Shown piece after piece: positions 38,204 to 46,640 of a stretch of DNA of 62,963 nt (the first letter of the stretch is position 1; each line of letters begins with the position of its first letter). The position numbers and the translations under genes are program-made. Source of the stretch: Mycobacteriales bacterium (lineage in GTDB: Bacteria > Actinomycetota > Actinomycetes > Mycobacteriales > CADCTP01); NCBI GenBank assembly GCA_035995165.1, contig DASYKU010000024.1, forward strand, positions 1 to 62,963, read 5' to 3'. The notes under the pieces were generated by a model. The model made no database searches. It was not told where the DNA came from and saw only the letters and a list, made by a program, of their open reading frames with translations.

Positions 38204-38488
38204 GTGGCGAAGGCCGTCTGGAACGGCGAGGTCATCGCGGACAGCGACGACACCGTGATCGTCGAGGGCAACCACTACTTCCCCCGCGAGTCCGTCCGCG
38301 CCGAGTTCCTGCGCGAGTCCGACACCCACAGCGTGTGCCCGTGGAAGGGCACCGCGAGCTACCAGTCGCTGGAGGTGGACGGCAAGACGAACGAGGACGC
38401 GGCCTGGTACTACCCAGAGCCCAAGGACGCGGCCAAGCAGATCTTCGACCACGTCGCCTTCTGGAACGGCGTCGAGGTCACCGCGTAG
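38204..38488 (+). CDS. DUF427 domain-containing protein
   Basis: A 94-residue protein of the DUF427 family: AKAVWNGEVIADSDDTVIVE, NHYFPRESV, VCPWKGTASYQSLEVDG and AAWYYPEPKDAAKQI. The Cys-Pro-Trp-Lys-Gly motif is invariant in the family, whose biochemical role is unknown. The GTG at 38204 has a strong ribosome site (AAGGAGG at 38191-38197). Confidence 0.9.
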   Translation: MAKAVWNGEVIADSDDTVIVEGNHYFPRESVRAEFLRESDTHSVCPWKGTASYQSLEVDGKTNEDAAWYYPEPKDAAKQIFDHVAFWNGVEVTA

Positions 38489-38564
38489 TCCTGCCGGTCG
38501 CCCTGGTTTCGCCGGTCGCGTAACGGGCTGGTCCCGGGACGGGTGCCGGCGGCAGGGTGGTCGC

Positions 38565-39581
38565 ATGCGACTGCTCGTGCTCGGCGGCACCCGGTTCCTC
38601 GGCCGCGGCGTGGTCGACGCCGCCCTGGCGGCCGGCGACGAGGTCACCACCCTCACCCGCGGCGTGTCCGGCGAACCACCGGACGGCGTCGAGGCCCTGC
38701 ACGGTGACCGCTCCACCCCGGACGGTCTGGACGTGCTGCGCGGCCGGCAGTGGGACGCGGTCGTCGACACATCCGGCTTCGTGCCGAACGTGGTCGGCCG
38801 CGGGGCCGCGCTGCTGGCCGACGCGGTCGGCCACTACGTCTTCGTCTCCTCGATCAACGCGTACCCGGACTTCGGCGAGAAGCCGATCCGGGACGACAGC
38901 CCGGTGCACGACTGCGCGCCGGACGCCGGCTCCCCGGACGGCACCTTCGACCCGGAGCAGTACGGCCCGTTCAAGGTCGGCTCCGAGCGCGCCGTCGAGA
39001 CGTACTTCCCCGGCCGCACCACCCAGCTACGGGCCGGCCTGATCATCGGCCCGTACGACGACACCGGCCGGCTGCCGTACTGGGTGGACCGGATGGCCCG
39101 CGGCGGCGAGGTGCTCGCCCCCGGCGACCCGGACCGGGTGCTGCGGCTGATCGACGCCCGCGACCTCGGCGCCTGGGCCGTCGAGACGGGCCGGACCGGC
39201 ACCGCGGGTGCGTACGTCGCGACCGGGCCGGCGAACCAGGTCACCTTCGGCGCGATCCTGGCCACGGCGGCCGAGGTGTCCGGCAGCGACGCGACCGTCA
39301 CCTGGGTGCCGGAGGACGTCGTCGTCGAGCAGGGCATCGCCGGCTGGACCGAGCTGCCGCTCTGGCTCCCGGCCGCCCAGGTGCCCTACGCGTTCGACCA
39401 GGACACGACCGCGGCCGAGCGGGCCGGCCTGCGCACCCGGCCGGTCGCCGACACCGTCCGGGACGTGTACGCCTGGCTGACCGGTCCGGACGCCGGCAAC
39501 GAGCCGAACGAGCGCACCGGCAGGGCCGGCCTCGACCCGCAGAAGGAGAAGGACGCCCTGGCCGCCTGGCACGCCCGCTAG
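38565..39581 (+). CDS. NAD-dependent epimerase/dehydratase family protein (extended SDR)
   Basis: A 338-residue Rossmann protein with LLVLGGTRFLGRGVVDAAL at the N-terminus. The expected Tyr-x-x-x-Lys appears as YGPFKVGSER (about residues 131-140). The fold matches isoflavone-reductase-like or nucleoside-sugar epimerases of actinobacteria, with no clear substrate. CAGGGT lies six bases before the ATG, compatible with a leaderless start. Its stop shares CTAG (39578-39581) with the stop of the convergent flavoprotein gene. Confidence 0.85.
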   Translation: MRLLVLGGTRFLGRGVVDAALAAGDEVTTLTRGVSGEPPDGVEALHGDRSTPDGLDVLRGRQWDAVVDTSGFVPNVVGRGAALLADAVGHYVFVSSINAYPDFGEKPIRDDSPVHDCAPDAGSPDGTFDPEQYGPFKVGSERAVETYFPGRTTQLRAGLIIGPYDDTGRLPYWVDRMARGGEVLAPGDPDRVLRLIDARDLGAWAVETGRTGTAGAYVATGPANQVTFGAILATAAEVSGSDATVTWVPEDVVVEQGIAGWTELPLWLPAAQVPYAFDQDTTAAERAGLRTRPVADTVRDVYAWLTGPDAGNEPNERTGRAGLDPQKEKDALAAWHAR

Positions 39582-40972
39582 GACGTGTGGTCGTCCCGGA
39601 CGTCGAGCTCGACCGCGTCCCAGGACTTGCGGGCGGCGATGAGGACCGGATCCCAGACCGGCGCGAACGGCGGCGCGTACGACAGGTCGAGGCCGGAGAT
39701 CTCCTCCACGGTCATCTCGTTCCACAGCGCCGTCGCCAGCACGTCGATCCGCTTCGCCGCGCCCTCCCGGCCGACGATCTGCGCCCCGAGCAGCCGCCCG
39801 GACCGCTTCTCCGCGACCAGCTTGGTGGTGATCGGCTGGGTGCCGGGGAAGTAGCCGGCCCGGGTCGTGGACTCGACCACGGTCGAGACGTACCGCAGGC
39901 CGGCCCGCTCGGCGTCGGCCTCGCGCAGCCCGGTCCGGGCCACCTCCAGGCTGCAGACCTTGGTGACGGCCGTGCCGACCACGCCCGGGAACGTCGCGTA
40001 CCCGCCGCCGAGGTTGATCCCGGCCACCCGGCCCTGCTTGTTCGCGTGCGTGCCGAGGGCGATGTGCACCGGCGCCAGGGAGACCCGGTTGACGGTCTGG
40101 ACGCAGTCGCCGGCGGCCCAGACCTGCTGGTGGGAGAGGGTGCGCATGCGCATGTCGGTGACGATCCCGCCGGTCACGCCGACCGTGATGCCGGCGTCGC
40201 CGGCCAGCCCGCTGTTGGGCCGGACACCGAGGCCGAGCACGACCACGTCGGCCGGGATCTCCCGCTGGTCGGTGACCACCGCGGCCACCCGGCCGTCGGC
40301 GCCGGCCCGGATCTCGAACACCTTCTCCGACCGGTACAAGGTGATGCCGAGGTGCTCGACCGCCCCGGCGACCAGCGCGCCCATGTCCGGGTCCAGCGTC
40401 GACATCGGCTGCGGCGCGGCCTCGACGACCGTCACCTCCAGCTCCCGCTGGACGAACGCCTCGGCCATCTCCAGGCCGATGTAGCCGCCGCCGACGACCA
40501 CCGCCCGGCGCGCCCCGGCCCGGTCGATCGCGGCCCGGACGGCTTCGCCGTCGTCGAGGGTCTGCACGCCGTACACGCCCTGGGCCTCGGTGCCGGGGAT
40601 GTCCGGGCGGACCGGGATCGCGCCCAGGCCGAGCACGAGCTGGTCGAAGCCGAGCGTGTAGTCGGTGCCGGCGTCGAGGTCGCGGACCGTCACCGCGCCC
40701 CGGTCGAGGTCCAGGCCGACGGCCTCCTGCCGGAGCCGGACCTCGATGTCCTGCTTGCGGAACTCGTCCACCGAGCGGGTGACCAGGTCGTCGGCGGACT
40801 CCACCGCGCCGCCGATCCAGTACGGGATCCCGCAGGCCGAGTACGACGCGTGCCGGCCGCGGTCGACGGCGACGATGTCCAGCTTCCCGGCCGGCCGGCG
40901 CCGGCGCGCCTGGGACGCGGCCGTCATCCCGCCCGCGTCGGCCCCGATGACGACCAGCCGCTCGCGGCTCAC
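39578..40972 (-). CDS. FAD-dependent pyridine nucleotide-disulfide oxidoreductase (CoA-disulfide reductase-like)
   Basis: A 464-residue flavoprotein. The FAD motif is VVIGADAGGMTAASQARR, the single redox Cys is in SYSACGIPYWIGG as in CoA-disulfide reductase and NADH oxidase/peroxidase, and the NAD(P)H motif is VVVGGGYIGLEMAEAF. VWAAGDCVQ and the C-terminal dimerisation domain (DVLATALWNEMTVEEISGLD) are complete. The GTG at 40972 overlaps the stop of a six-codon frame with a good ribosome site, so translation may be by reinitiation; an in-frame ATG at 41020 is the alternative. Confidence 0.88.
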   Translation of the reverse strand: MSRERLVVIGADAGGMTAASQARRRRPAGKLDIVAVDRGRHASYSACGIPYWIGGAVESADDLVTRSVDEFRKQDIEVRLRQEAVGLDLDRGAVTVRDLDAGTDYTLGFDQLVLGLGAIPVRPDIPGTEAQGVYGVQTLDDGEAVRAAIDRAGARRAVVVGGGYIGLEMAEAFVQRELEVTVVEAAPQPMSTLDPDMGALVAGAVEHLGITLYRSEKVFEIRAGADGRVAAVVTDQREIPADVVVLGLGVRPNSGLAGDAGITVGVTGGIVTDMRMRTLSHQQVWAAGDCVQTVNRVSLAPVHIALGTHANKQGRVAGINLGGGYATFPGVVGTAVTKVCSLEVARTGLREADAERAGLRYVSTVVESTTRAGYFPGTQPITTKLVAEKRSGRLLGAQIVGREGAAKRIDVLATALWNEMTVEEISGLDLSYAPPFAPVWDPVLIAARKSWDAVELDVRDDHTS

Positions 40973-40989
40973 CTGCAGGTCTCGTTCAT
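40969..40989 (-). CDS. Possible six-codon leader peptide before the disulfide reductase gene
   Basis: ATG-to-TGA minicistron encoding MNETCR. GGAAGG (41000-40995) lies five bases before its ATG, better than any site in front of the reductase itself. Its TGA overlaps the reductase GTG (GTGA). A Cys codon in a leader before a thiol-redox enzyme is suggestive, but chance is possible. Confidence 0.3.
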   Translation of the reverse strand: MNETCR

Positions 40990-41046
40990 GGTCACCTTCC
41001 GGTCGTGCCCAGGCCGCCATCGTCGTACGCCCTTAGGGTCAACGCG

Positions 41047-41667
41047 ATGCCGGACTTCGCCGATCTGGACACGCTCGGCACGGCCGCCGTGTACGTCGTG
41101 GTCATCGGCCTGGTCTTCGCCGAGTGCGGGCTGCTGGTCGGCTTCTTCCTGCCCGGCGACACGCTGCTGTTCGCCGGCGGGCTGGTCGCCGCCGACGCCG
41201 CCCGGGAAGTCCAGGTCGGCTGGCTGCTGGCCGGGGTGCTGGTCGCGGCGATCGCCGGCGAGACGCTCGGCTACGTCATCGGGGCCCGGATGGGGCTGCC
41301 GCTGCTGCGCCGCCGCCGCGGCCGGGTGCTCACCCCGGAGCGGGTCGCCCGGGCCGAGGCCTTCACCACCCGCTACGGCGTGCTCGCGGTGATCTCGGCC
41401 CGCTGGATCCCCTGGGTCCGGACGTTCGCGCCGCTGCTGGCCGGCGCCACCGGCATGTCCTGGCCGAAGTTCCTGCTGGCCAACGTGATCGGCGCGCTCT
41501 GCTGGGGGCCGACGCTGGTGCTGGGCGGCTACCTGGCCGCCTCGGTGCCCTGGCTGCGCCACGTCGCGGAGGCGGTGGCCGCGGTCGCGATCACCGTCAC
41601 GCTCGTGGTCGCCGTTCTCAGGTGGCGGACAGCTCGCTCGGAGGGGACCGAGACCCCGGGCCGGTAG
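41047..41667 (+). CDS. DedA family membrane protein
   Basis: A 206-residue DedA/VTT protein with five to six membrane segments. The motif FAECGLLVGFFLPGDTLLF (about residues 24-42) and the RWIPWVRTFAPLLAGATGMS block (about 119-138) are the family signatures. DedA proteins are needed for membrane homeostasis and some flip polyprenyl phosphate or lipids. TAGGGT (41034-41039) ends seven bases before the ATG, a textbook leaderless start. A paralog follows directly. Confidence 0.9.
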   Translation: MPDFADLDTLGTAAVYVVVIGLVFAECGLLVGFFLPGDTLLFAGGLVAADAAREVQVGWLLAGVLVAAIAGETLGYVIGARMGLPLLRRRRGRVLTPERVARAEAFTTRYGVLAVISARWIPWVRTFAPLLAGATGMSWPKFLLANVIGALCWGPTLVLGGYLAASVPWLRHVAEAVAAVAITVTLVVAVLRWRTARSEGTETPGR

Positions 41668-41677
41668 CCTCTGCGGG

Positions 41678-42397
41678 GTGCAGAACCTCGCCCTGCTGCC
41701 GAACGCCATCGACCCGGACCACCTGCTGAGCTCATTCGGCCTGATCGGCCTGCTGATCATCGTGTTCGCCGAGTGCGGGCTGCTGGTCGGTTTCTTCCTG
41801 CCCGGGGACACGCTGCTGTTCAGCGCCGGCCTGCTCACCGCGACCGGCACGCTGGACGTGCCGTTCTGGCTGTCGCTGCTGCTGGTCCCGCTCGCCGCCA
41901 TCGCCGGCAACCTGGTCGGCTACTGGATCGGCTACCAGGCCGGGCCGGCCGTGTTCAACAAGCCGAACTCGCGCCTCTTCCGGCAGGAGTACGTCGACCG
42001 CTCGCACGACTTCTTCGAGCGCTACGGCGCCCGCACGATCGTGGTGGCCCGGTTCGTGCCGATCGTGCGGACCTTCGCGACCGTGATGGCCGGCGCCAGC
42101 CGGATGCGCTTCGCCGTGTACGCGCTGTACAGCGTCATCGGCGGCATCCTCTGGGGCGGCGGCGTGCTCGCGCTGGGCTACTACCTCGGGCACATCTCGT
42201 TCGTACGGAAGACGATCGAGCCGCTGATCGAGCCGATCATCATCGCGGTCGTGCTGCTCTCGCTGGTGCCGGCCGCGATCGAGCTGCTGCGCTCCCGGCG
42301 GCGGCGCGGCGGGATGTCCTCGGCGCCGCTGGCCGAGGAACCGATCGAGCCCGACGGCGACGTCGAGCACGTCTCCGGCCGGCACCGGGTCGACTAG
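41678..42397 (+). CDS. DedA family membrane protein, second copy
   Basis: A 239-residue paralog of the preceding gene: FAECGLLVGFFLPGDTLLF again, then RFVPIVRTFATVMAGASRM, with a longer cytosolic tail rich in Arg and Glu. TAGCCT (41665-41670) is formed by the stop codon of the first gene and ends seven bases before the GTG, so this gene seems to have its own leaderless promoter inside the upstream stop codon. It may also be read through. Confidence 0.9.
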   Translation: MQNLALLPNAIDPDHLLSSFGLIGLLIIVFAECGLLVGFFLPGDTLLFSAGLLTATGTLDVPFWLSLLLVPLAAIAGNLVGYWIGYQAGPAVFNKPNSRLFRQEYVDRSHDFFERYGARTIVVARFVPIVRTFATVMAGASRMRFAVYALYSVIGGILWGGGVLALGYYLGHISFVRKTIEPLIEPIIIAVVLLSLVPAAIELLRSRRRRGGMSSAPLAEEPIEPDGDVEHVSGRHRVD

Positions 42398-43192
42398 GTG
42401 ACCATGAGCGCCGTGACGGAGCGGCAGCCGGCCGAGTGCTGGCTCACCGACATGGACGGCGTCCTCGTGCACGAGGGGATCCCGGTCCCCGGTGCGCAGG
42501 AGTTCGTCCAGGCCCTGGAGAAGTCCGGCAAGCGCTACCTCGTGCTCACCAACAACTCCATCTACACCCCGCGTGACCTGCACGCCCGCCTCCGTACGTC
42601 CGGGATCGACGTGCCCGCGGACGCGATCTGGACCTCCGGGATGGCGACCGCGCAGTTCCTGGACTCGCAGCGGCCGGGCGGCAGCGCGTACACGATCGGG
42701 GAGGCGGGGCTGACTACGGCGCTGCACCAGATCGGCTACACGCTGACGGAGTCCGACCCGGACTACGTGGTGCTGGGCGAGACCCGCAGCTACTCGTTCA
42801 CCGCGATCACCAAGGCGATCCGGCTCATCGACGGCGGGTCGCGGTTCATCGCGACCAACCCGGACCCGACCGGGCCGTCCACCGAGGGCGCGCTGCCCGC
42901 GACCGGCTCGGTGGCCGCGCTGATCACCCGGGCCACCGGCGTCGAGCCGTACTTCGTGGGCAAGCCCAACCCGCTGATGATGCGCTCGGCCCTGAACACG
43001 GTCGGCGGGCACAGCGAGACGACCGCGATGATCGGCGACCGGATGGACACCGACATCGTCGCCGGGATGGAGGCCGGTCTGGAGACCGTGCTGGTCCTGA
43101 CCGGGGTGACGACGCGGTCGATGATCGACCGCTTCCCGTTCCGGCCCAGCCGGGTCATCGAGTCCATCGCCGACCTCGTCGACGAGATCTGA
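42398..43192 (+). CDS. HAD family hydrolase, NagD-like
   Basis: A 264-residue phosphatase of the HAD type IIA group. The nucleophile motif is [13 protein letters not shown], the second motif VLTNNSIYT, and the Mg2+ motif [18 protein letters not shown]. NagD-like members dephosphorylate nucleotides or sugar phosphates. The GTG at 42398 directly follows the DedA stop; an ATG two codons later (42404) is equally likely. It is probably co-transcribed with the DedA genes. Confidence 0.88.
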   Translation: MTMSAVTERQPAECWLTDMDGVLVHEGIPVPGAQEFVQALEKSGKRYLVLTNNSIYTPRDLHARLRTSGIDVPADAIWTSGMATAQFLDSQRPGGSAYTIGEAGLTTALHQIGYTLTESDPDYVVLGETRSYSFTAITKAIRLIDGGSRFIATNPDPTGPSTEGALPATGSVAALITRATGVEPYFVGKPNPLMMRSALNTVGGHSETTAMIGDRMDTDIVAGMEAGLETVLVLTGVTTRSMIDRFPFRPSRVIESIADLVDEI

Positions 43193-43202
43193 GCTCCGCG
43201 GA

Positions 43203-43239
43203 CCGCCCCGGACGCCGGCCGGCGGGTCGCCCGGGGCGG
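43203..43239. terminator. Bidirectional terminator hairpin
   Basis: Arms CCGCCCCGG (43203-43211) and CCGGGGCGG (43231-43239) lie in the 52-bp gap between the convergent HAD and MFS genes. The centre is itself palindromic (CGCCGGCCGGCG). Confidence 0.55.
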
Positions 43240-43244
43240 GGGCG

Positions 43245-44780
43245 TCAGGCGGCGGCCGAGACCGGCTCGGCCGGGGGCTCGGCCGGCGTTGGCGTGTCGC
43301 GGACCAGGGTGTACGCGGCGACCAGGGCGCCCAGGACGCAGGCGGCGCCGGCGCACAGCACCCAGGCCAGCCCGTTCGAGAGCGCGGACAGCGCGGCCTC
43401 GGACAGCGCCGGACGCAACCCGGCCGGGACCGCGGCCAGCGCCTGCTTGGTGCCGCCGGCCGCGACGGCCGTGCCGAGCTCACGCGCGTTCGCCGCGCCG
43501 ACCTGGCCGGACAGCGCGTCGACCACCGCGTCCCGGACCCGGGCCTCGAACAGCGCGCCCAGCCCGGCCACCCCGACCGCCGTGCCGACCTGGCGGAAGG
43601 TGTTCACCGCGCCGGTGGCCATGCCCGCCCGCTCCGGCGCGACCGCGCCGAGGCCGACGTTGGCGATGATCGGCGTGCTCATGCCGAACCCGAAGCCGAT
43701 GATGATCAGGCCCGGCACGGTCGAGCCGTAGGTCTCGGTCCGCCCGACCACCGCGGTGAGCAGGATACCGAGCAGGCTGATCCCCATCGAGGCGGTGAGC
43801 AGCAGCCGGGTCGGGACCCGGCCGAGCAGCCGCCGACCGGTCACCGCCGCGGCCACGAACGAGAGCACCGACAGCGGCAGGAAGCTCAGGCCCGAGCGCA
43901 GCGCCGAGAAGCCGAAGCCGGCCTGGGTGAGGATCACGACGTACGCGAACATGCCGATGATCCCGGCCGAGACGAGGAAGCCGACGATCGCGGCGCCGCT
44001 GAACGCGGGCGACCGGAACAGCCCGAGGTCCAGCATCGGCCGGGCCGAGCGCGCCTCCACCAGCACGAACGCGGCCAGCAGCACCGCGCCGCCGAGGAAC
44101 GAGGCGAGCACCAGCCCGCTGGTCCAGCCGGCCGAGTTGCCCCGGACGATGCCGAGCACCAGCCCGAACAGGCCGAGCCCCAGCAGCACCGTGCCCGGGA
44201 TGTCGACGCGGCGACCGCTCGGGTCCCGGCTTTCGGAGATCCGCAGCAGCGCGGCGACGAAGGCGACCGCGCCGATCGGCAGGTTGACCAGGAAGATCCA
44301 CTGCCAGCCGAGGCTGTCCACCAGCGCGCCGCCGACCAGCGGGCCGACCGCGACCGAGCCGGCCAGGACCGCGCTCCAGACGCCGATCGCGGCCGCCCGG
44401 TCCCGGCCCCGGAACTCGTGCCCGAGCAGCGGGAGCGCGGTCGCGAACAGCAGCGCACCGCCGCCACCCTGTACGGCCCGGGCCACGTCCAGCGCCAGCG
44501 GTGTGGTCGAGGCGGCGCAGGCGGCGCTCGCCGCCGTGAAGATGGCCAGCCCGAGCAGGAAGATCCGCTTCCGGCCGGTGATGTCGGCCAGCGAGGCGGC
44601 CGGCAGCAGCAGCGCCGCCAGCGGCAGCGTGTACGCGTCGAGCGCCCACTGCACGTCGGAGAACGACGCGTTCAGGTCGGCCCGGATCGTCGGCAGCGCG
44701 GTCGTCACCACGGAGACGTCGAGCAACAGCATGAACGTGGCCGCGCAGACCAGCACGAGGGTCCAGGCCCGACGGGACAT
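43245..44780 (-). CDS. DHA2-type MFS efflux transporter (14 membrane segments)
   Basis: A 511-residue major facilitator with DHA2/QacA-type topology: FMLLLDVSVVTTALPTIRAD in segment 1, LADITGRKRIFLLGLA between 2 and 3, and the motif C region VGPLVGGALVDSLGWQWIF. It exports drugs or other hydrophobic compounds. An ATG 15 bases earlier exists, but 44780 has AGAAG upstream. It is divergent from a TetR gene, the usual repressor-pump arrangement. Confidence 0.88.
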   Translation of the reverse strand: MSRRAWTLVLVCAATFMLLLDVSVVTTALPTIRADLNASFSDVQWALDAYTLPLAALLLPAASLADITGRKRIFLLGLAIFTAASAACAASTTPLALDVARAVQGGGGALLFATALPLLGHEFRGRDRAAAIGVWSAVLAGSVAVGPLVGGALVDSLGWQWIFLVNLPIGAVAFVAALLRISESRDPSGRRVDIPGTVLLGLGLFGLVLGIVRGNSAGWTSGLVLASFLGGAVLLAAFVLVEARSARPMLDLGLFRSPAFSGAAIVGFLVSAGIIGMFAYVVILTQAGFGFSALRSGLSFLPLSVLSFVAAAVTGRRLLGRVPTRLLLTASMGISLLGILLTAVVGRTETYGSTVPGLIIIGFGFGMSTPIIANVGLGAVAPERAGMATGAVNTFRQVGTAVGVAGLGALFEARVRDAVVDALSGQVGAANARELGTAVAAGGTKQALAAVPAGLRPALSEAALSALSNGLAWVLCAGAACVLGALVAAYTLVRDTPTPAEPPAEPVSAAA

Positions 44781-44809
44781 GGCCGCTTCTTTCATAGACG
44801 TGTGTAAGG

Positions 44810-44849
44810 TGACGTATGTCAGCTAAGCTCGTAGGCAGACACCTGTCAA
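44810..44849. promoter_or_regulatory. Divergent promoter and operator between MFS pump and TetR genes
   Basis: Minus strand: TTGACA (44849-44844) and TTAGCT (44826-44821), 17-nt spacing, serving the pump. Plus strand: TAAGCT at 44824-44829 is a -10 candidate for the regulator, so the two -10s overlap. The palindrome TGACGTATGTCA (44810-44821) touches both and is the best TetR operator candidate. Confidence 0.45.
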
Positions 44850-44869
44850 GTGATTGGTGGGATGGAGCG

Positions 44870-45490
44870 ATGCAGCAGAAGTCGAGCGCGGTCCGGGAGC
44901 GCAACCGGCGAGGTGAGGGCGATCGGCTGCGGGCCGAGATCCTCGCCGCGACCGCCCGCCTGCTCGAGGCGGCCGGCTCCGACGAGGGGCTGAGCCTGCG
45001 CGGCGTCGCCCGCGAGGTCGGCATCTCGCCCCAGTCGATGTACCTGCACTTCGCCAACCTCGACGAGCTGGTGCTGGCCGTCCTGGCCGACAGCCACGGG
45101 CTGATGGGCCGCGACCTGGACGCGGCGGCCGACGCCGAGGCCGACCCGGTGGAACGGGTGATCGCCCGCGGCCGGGCGTACCTGGCCTGGGGCGCCGCCC
45201 ACCCCGGTCTCTACCAGGTCATGTACGAGGGCCGCCTGCAGTCGAAGCCCGAGCTGGAGCCGGGCGTCCTCCCGCCCGGACGGACGCTGCTGTACAAGGT
45301 GCGCGACGACGTCCGGGCCGCGATGGCCGCGGGCGCGATCCCGGACGGGGACGCGGAGTCGCTCGCGTACGAGCTGTGGGCGCTGGTGCACGGGCTGGTG
45401 TCGCTGCGGGCGAACAAGCCCGCGATGCAGTGGCCGGACACCGGTCTGCTGGTCGACGACGCCGGCCGCCGGATCCTCCGCGCGCCCTAG
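44870..45490 (+). CDS. TetR family transcriptional regulator
   Basis: A 206-residue repressor. The N-terminal helix-turn-helix is visible (EILAATARLLEAAG, then LSLRGVAREVGISPQSMYLH and FANLDELVLAV). The C-terminal ligand domain includes PGLYQVMYEGRL, of the TetR_C_33-like type. The ATG at 44870 has GGAG upstream and gives the family N-terminus. Divergent orientation suggests it controls the adjacent MFS pump and itself. Confidence 0.9.
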   Translation: MQQKSSAVRERNRRGEGDRLRAEILAATARLLEAAGSDEGLSLRGVAREVGISPQSMYLHFANLDELVLAVLADSHGLMGRDLDAAADAEADPVERVIARGRAYLAWGAAHPGLYQVMYEGRLQSKPELEPGVLPPGRTLLYKVRDDVRAAMAAGAIPDGDAESLAYELWALVHGLVSLRANKPAMQWPDTGLLVDDAGRRILRAP

Positions 45491-45552
45491 CGGGGTCCGA
45501 CACCGCCGGGGAGCACGGAACCGAGCAGCCGGCGCAGTCTGTCCACTTCGGA

Positions 45553-45585
45553 CGGATCCGGCGCGGCCGCCTTCGGCCGGATCCG
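45553..45585. terminator. Hairpin after the TetR gene
   Basis: Perfect 10-bp arms CGGATCCGGC (45553-45562) and GCCGGATCCG (45576-45585). It is 63 bp beyond the TetR stop and is likely bidirectional. Confidence 0.5.
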
Positions 45586-45623
45586 CGGGGCGGCGGACAC
45601 GGTCCGGGCTCATACGGCCCGGA

Positions 45624-45719
45624 TCAGGACACCTCCCGCCGCATCAGCTCGCCGCCGTTCCGCTCGCCCTGCCGGTCGGGGTGCACGGCCAGGAACGCCA
45701 GCTGCCGGTGCTGTCAGCG
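45624..45719 (-). pseudogene. Stub of a GNAT acetyltransferase
   Basis: About 30 codons read HRQLAFLAVHPDRQGERNGG and ELMRREVS before a TGA. This is the acetyl-CoA binding segment of a GNAT enzyme (LxVxPxxQGxGxG), with the second glycine changed to Arg. Nothing upstream belongs to it; the Mug gene begins its 3-prime end at the same point. It is a deletion remnant. Confidence 0.5.
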
Positions 45720-46259
45720 CACCGCTGTAGCGAGTTCGGCGTACTCAGCGCTGAGCCTGGGCTGCTGATAGTGCGCGTTGAGGCCGGACGGGTTCGGCAG
45801 GACCCAGAGCGGGACGCCCTCGATCGGCTCCGGCTGCGGGCCGATCACCGCCTTCGGCCTCGCGAACGCGGTCCGGTACGCGGTGATCCCGAGGACGGCG
45901 ACCGTCCGCGGCCGCCAGGTCCGGACCGTCTCCTCCAACCGCGGCACGCCCGCCCGGATCTCGCCGTCACTCAACTCATCGGCCCGTGCGGTCGCCCGAT
46001 TGACCAGGTTCGTGATCCCGATCCCGGCCTCGACCAGTTCGTCGGTCTGCTCCGGCCGCAGCTTGCCGTCGGTGAACCCCGCCTCGGCCAACGTGATCCA
46101 CAGTCGGTTGCTCGGCCGCCCGAAGTGCAGCCCCGACCATCCCGACCACAGGCTCGGATTGATCCCCACCAGCAGCACCCGCAGATCCGGCGCCACCAGA
46201 TCCGGAATCACCTTCCCGTACGCCCCGGCAAGCTCCGCCTTCGTCGGCTTCCGCTCCAC
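45714..46259 (-). CDS. mug: G/U mismatch-specific DNA glycosylase
   Basis: A 181-residue uracil-DNA glycosylase family 2 enzyme that removes U or T-derived lesions opposite G, a useful repair in very GC-rich DNA. The catalytic motif is GINPSLWSG (Asn in place of the Asp of family 1) and the DNA-wedge motif is LPNPSGLNAHY. TAGGGT (46271-46266) ends six bases before the GTG, so the mRNA is probably leaderless. Confidence 0.92.
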   Translation of the reverse strand: MERKPTKAELAGAYGKVIPDLVAPDLRVLLVGINPSLWSGWSGLHFGRPSNRLWITLAEAGFTDGKLRPEQTDELVEAGIGITNLVNRATARADELSDGEIRAGVPRLEETVRTWRPRTVAVLGITAYRTAFARPKAVIGPQPEPIEGVPLWVLPNPSGLNAHYQQPRLSAEYAELATAVR

Positions 46260-46281
46260 GCCCCGACCCTAGGCGGGCGGT

Positions 46282-46640
46282 TCAGAGGCCGGCGACCAGT
46301 TCCGGGTACTCCGTCCGGAGGATGGCGAGGCCGTAGTCGATGAGCGCCGGCAGCTGGCGGTCCACGATCTGCCAGACCACCTGCCACTCGACAGCGAAGT
46401 ACTCATGCACGGCGACGTTCCGGAAGCCGATGATCGTGCGCCAGGGCATGTCGTCGTACCGCTCCCGGAGGTCGGCACTCAGCCGTTCGCCGCCTCACCC
46501 AGTGCGGTGAGGCGGGCGACAACCGCCCAGCGCACGATCTCGTCGTCGAACCACTCCTCGGCCGACTCGCCGCGGACGAACCGGCGGGCGTCTTGTGCGG
46601 CTTCGATGAGATCGACGATGTAGAGGTCATCAGGCCGCAT
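46282..46640 (-). pseudogene. hepT: HepT-like HEPN ribonuclease toxin with a one-base frameshift
   Basis: The first 53 codons from the ATG at 46640 (RPDDLYIVDLIEAAQDARRF, then WAVVARLTALGEAA) and the rest in another frame (RLSADLRERYDDMPW, then RNVAVHEYF) together give a normal 119-residue HepT. A single missing base near 46489 causes an early TGA (46479-46481). The catalytic RX4HXY motif (RNVAVHEY) is intact but out of frame. The ATG overlaps the MntA stop by 11 bases. Either the toxin is dead, or the frame is restored by slippage, or the base is a sequencing error. Confidence 0.8.

Noticed and set aside
37963-38523. Possible secreted protein upstream of DUF427
   Set aside because: The start resembles a signal peptide but the frame runs through DUF427 in another frame without a stop; no ribosome site.
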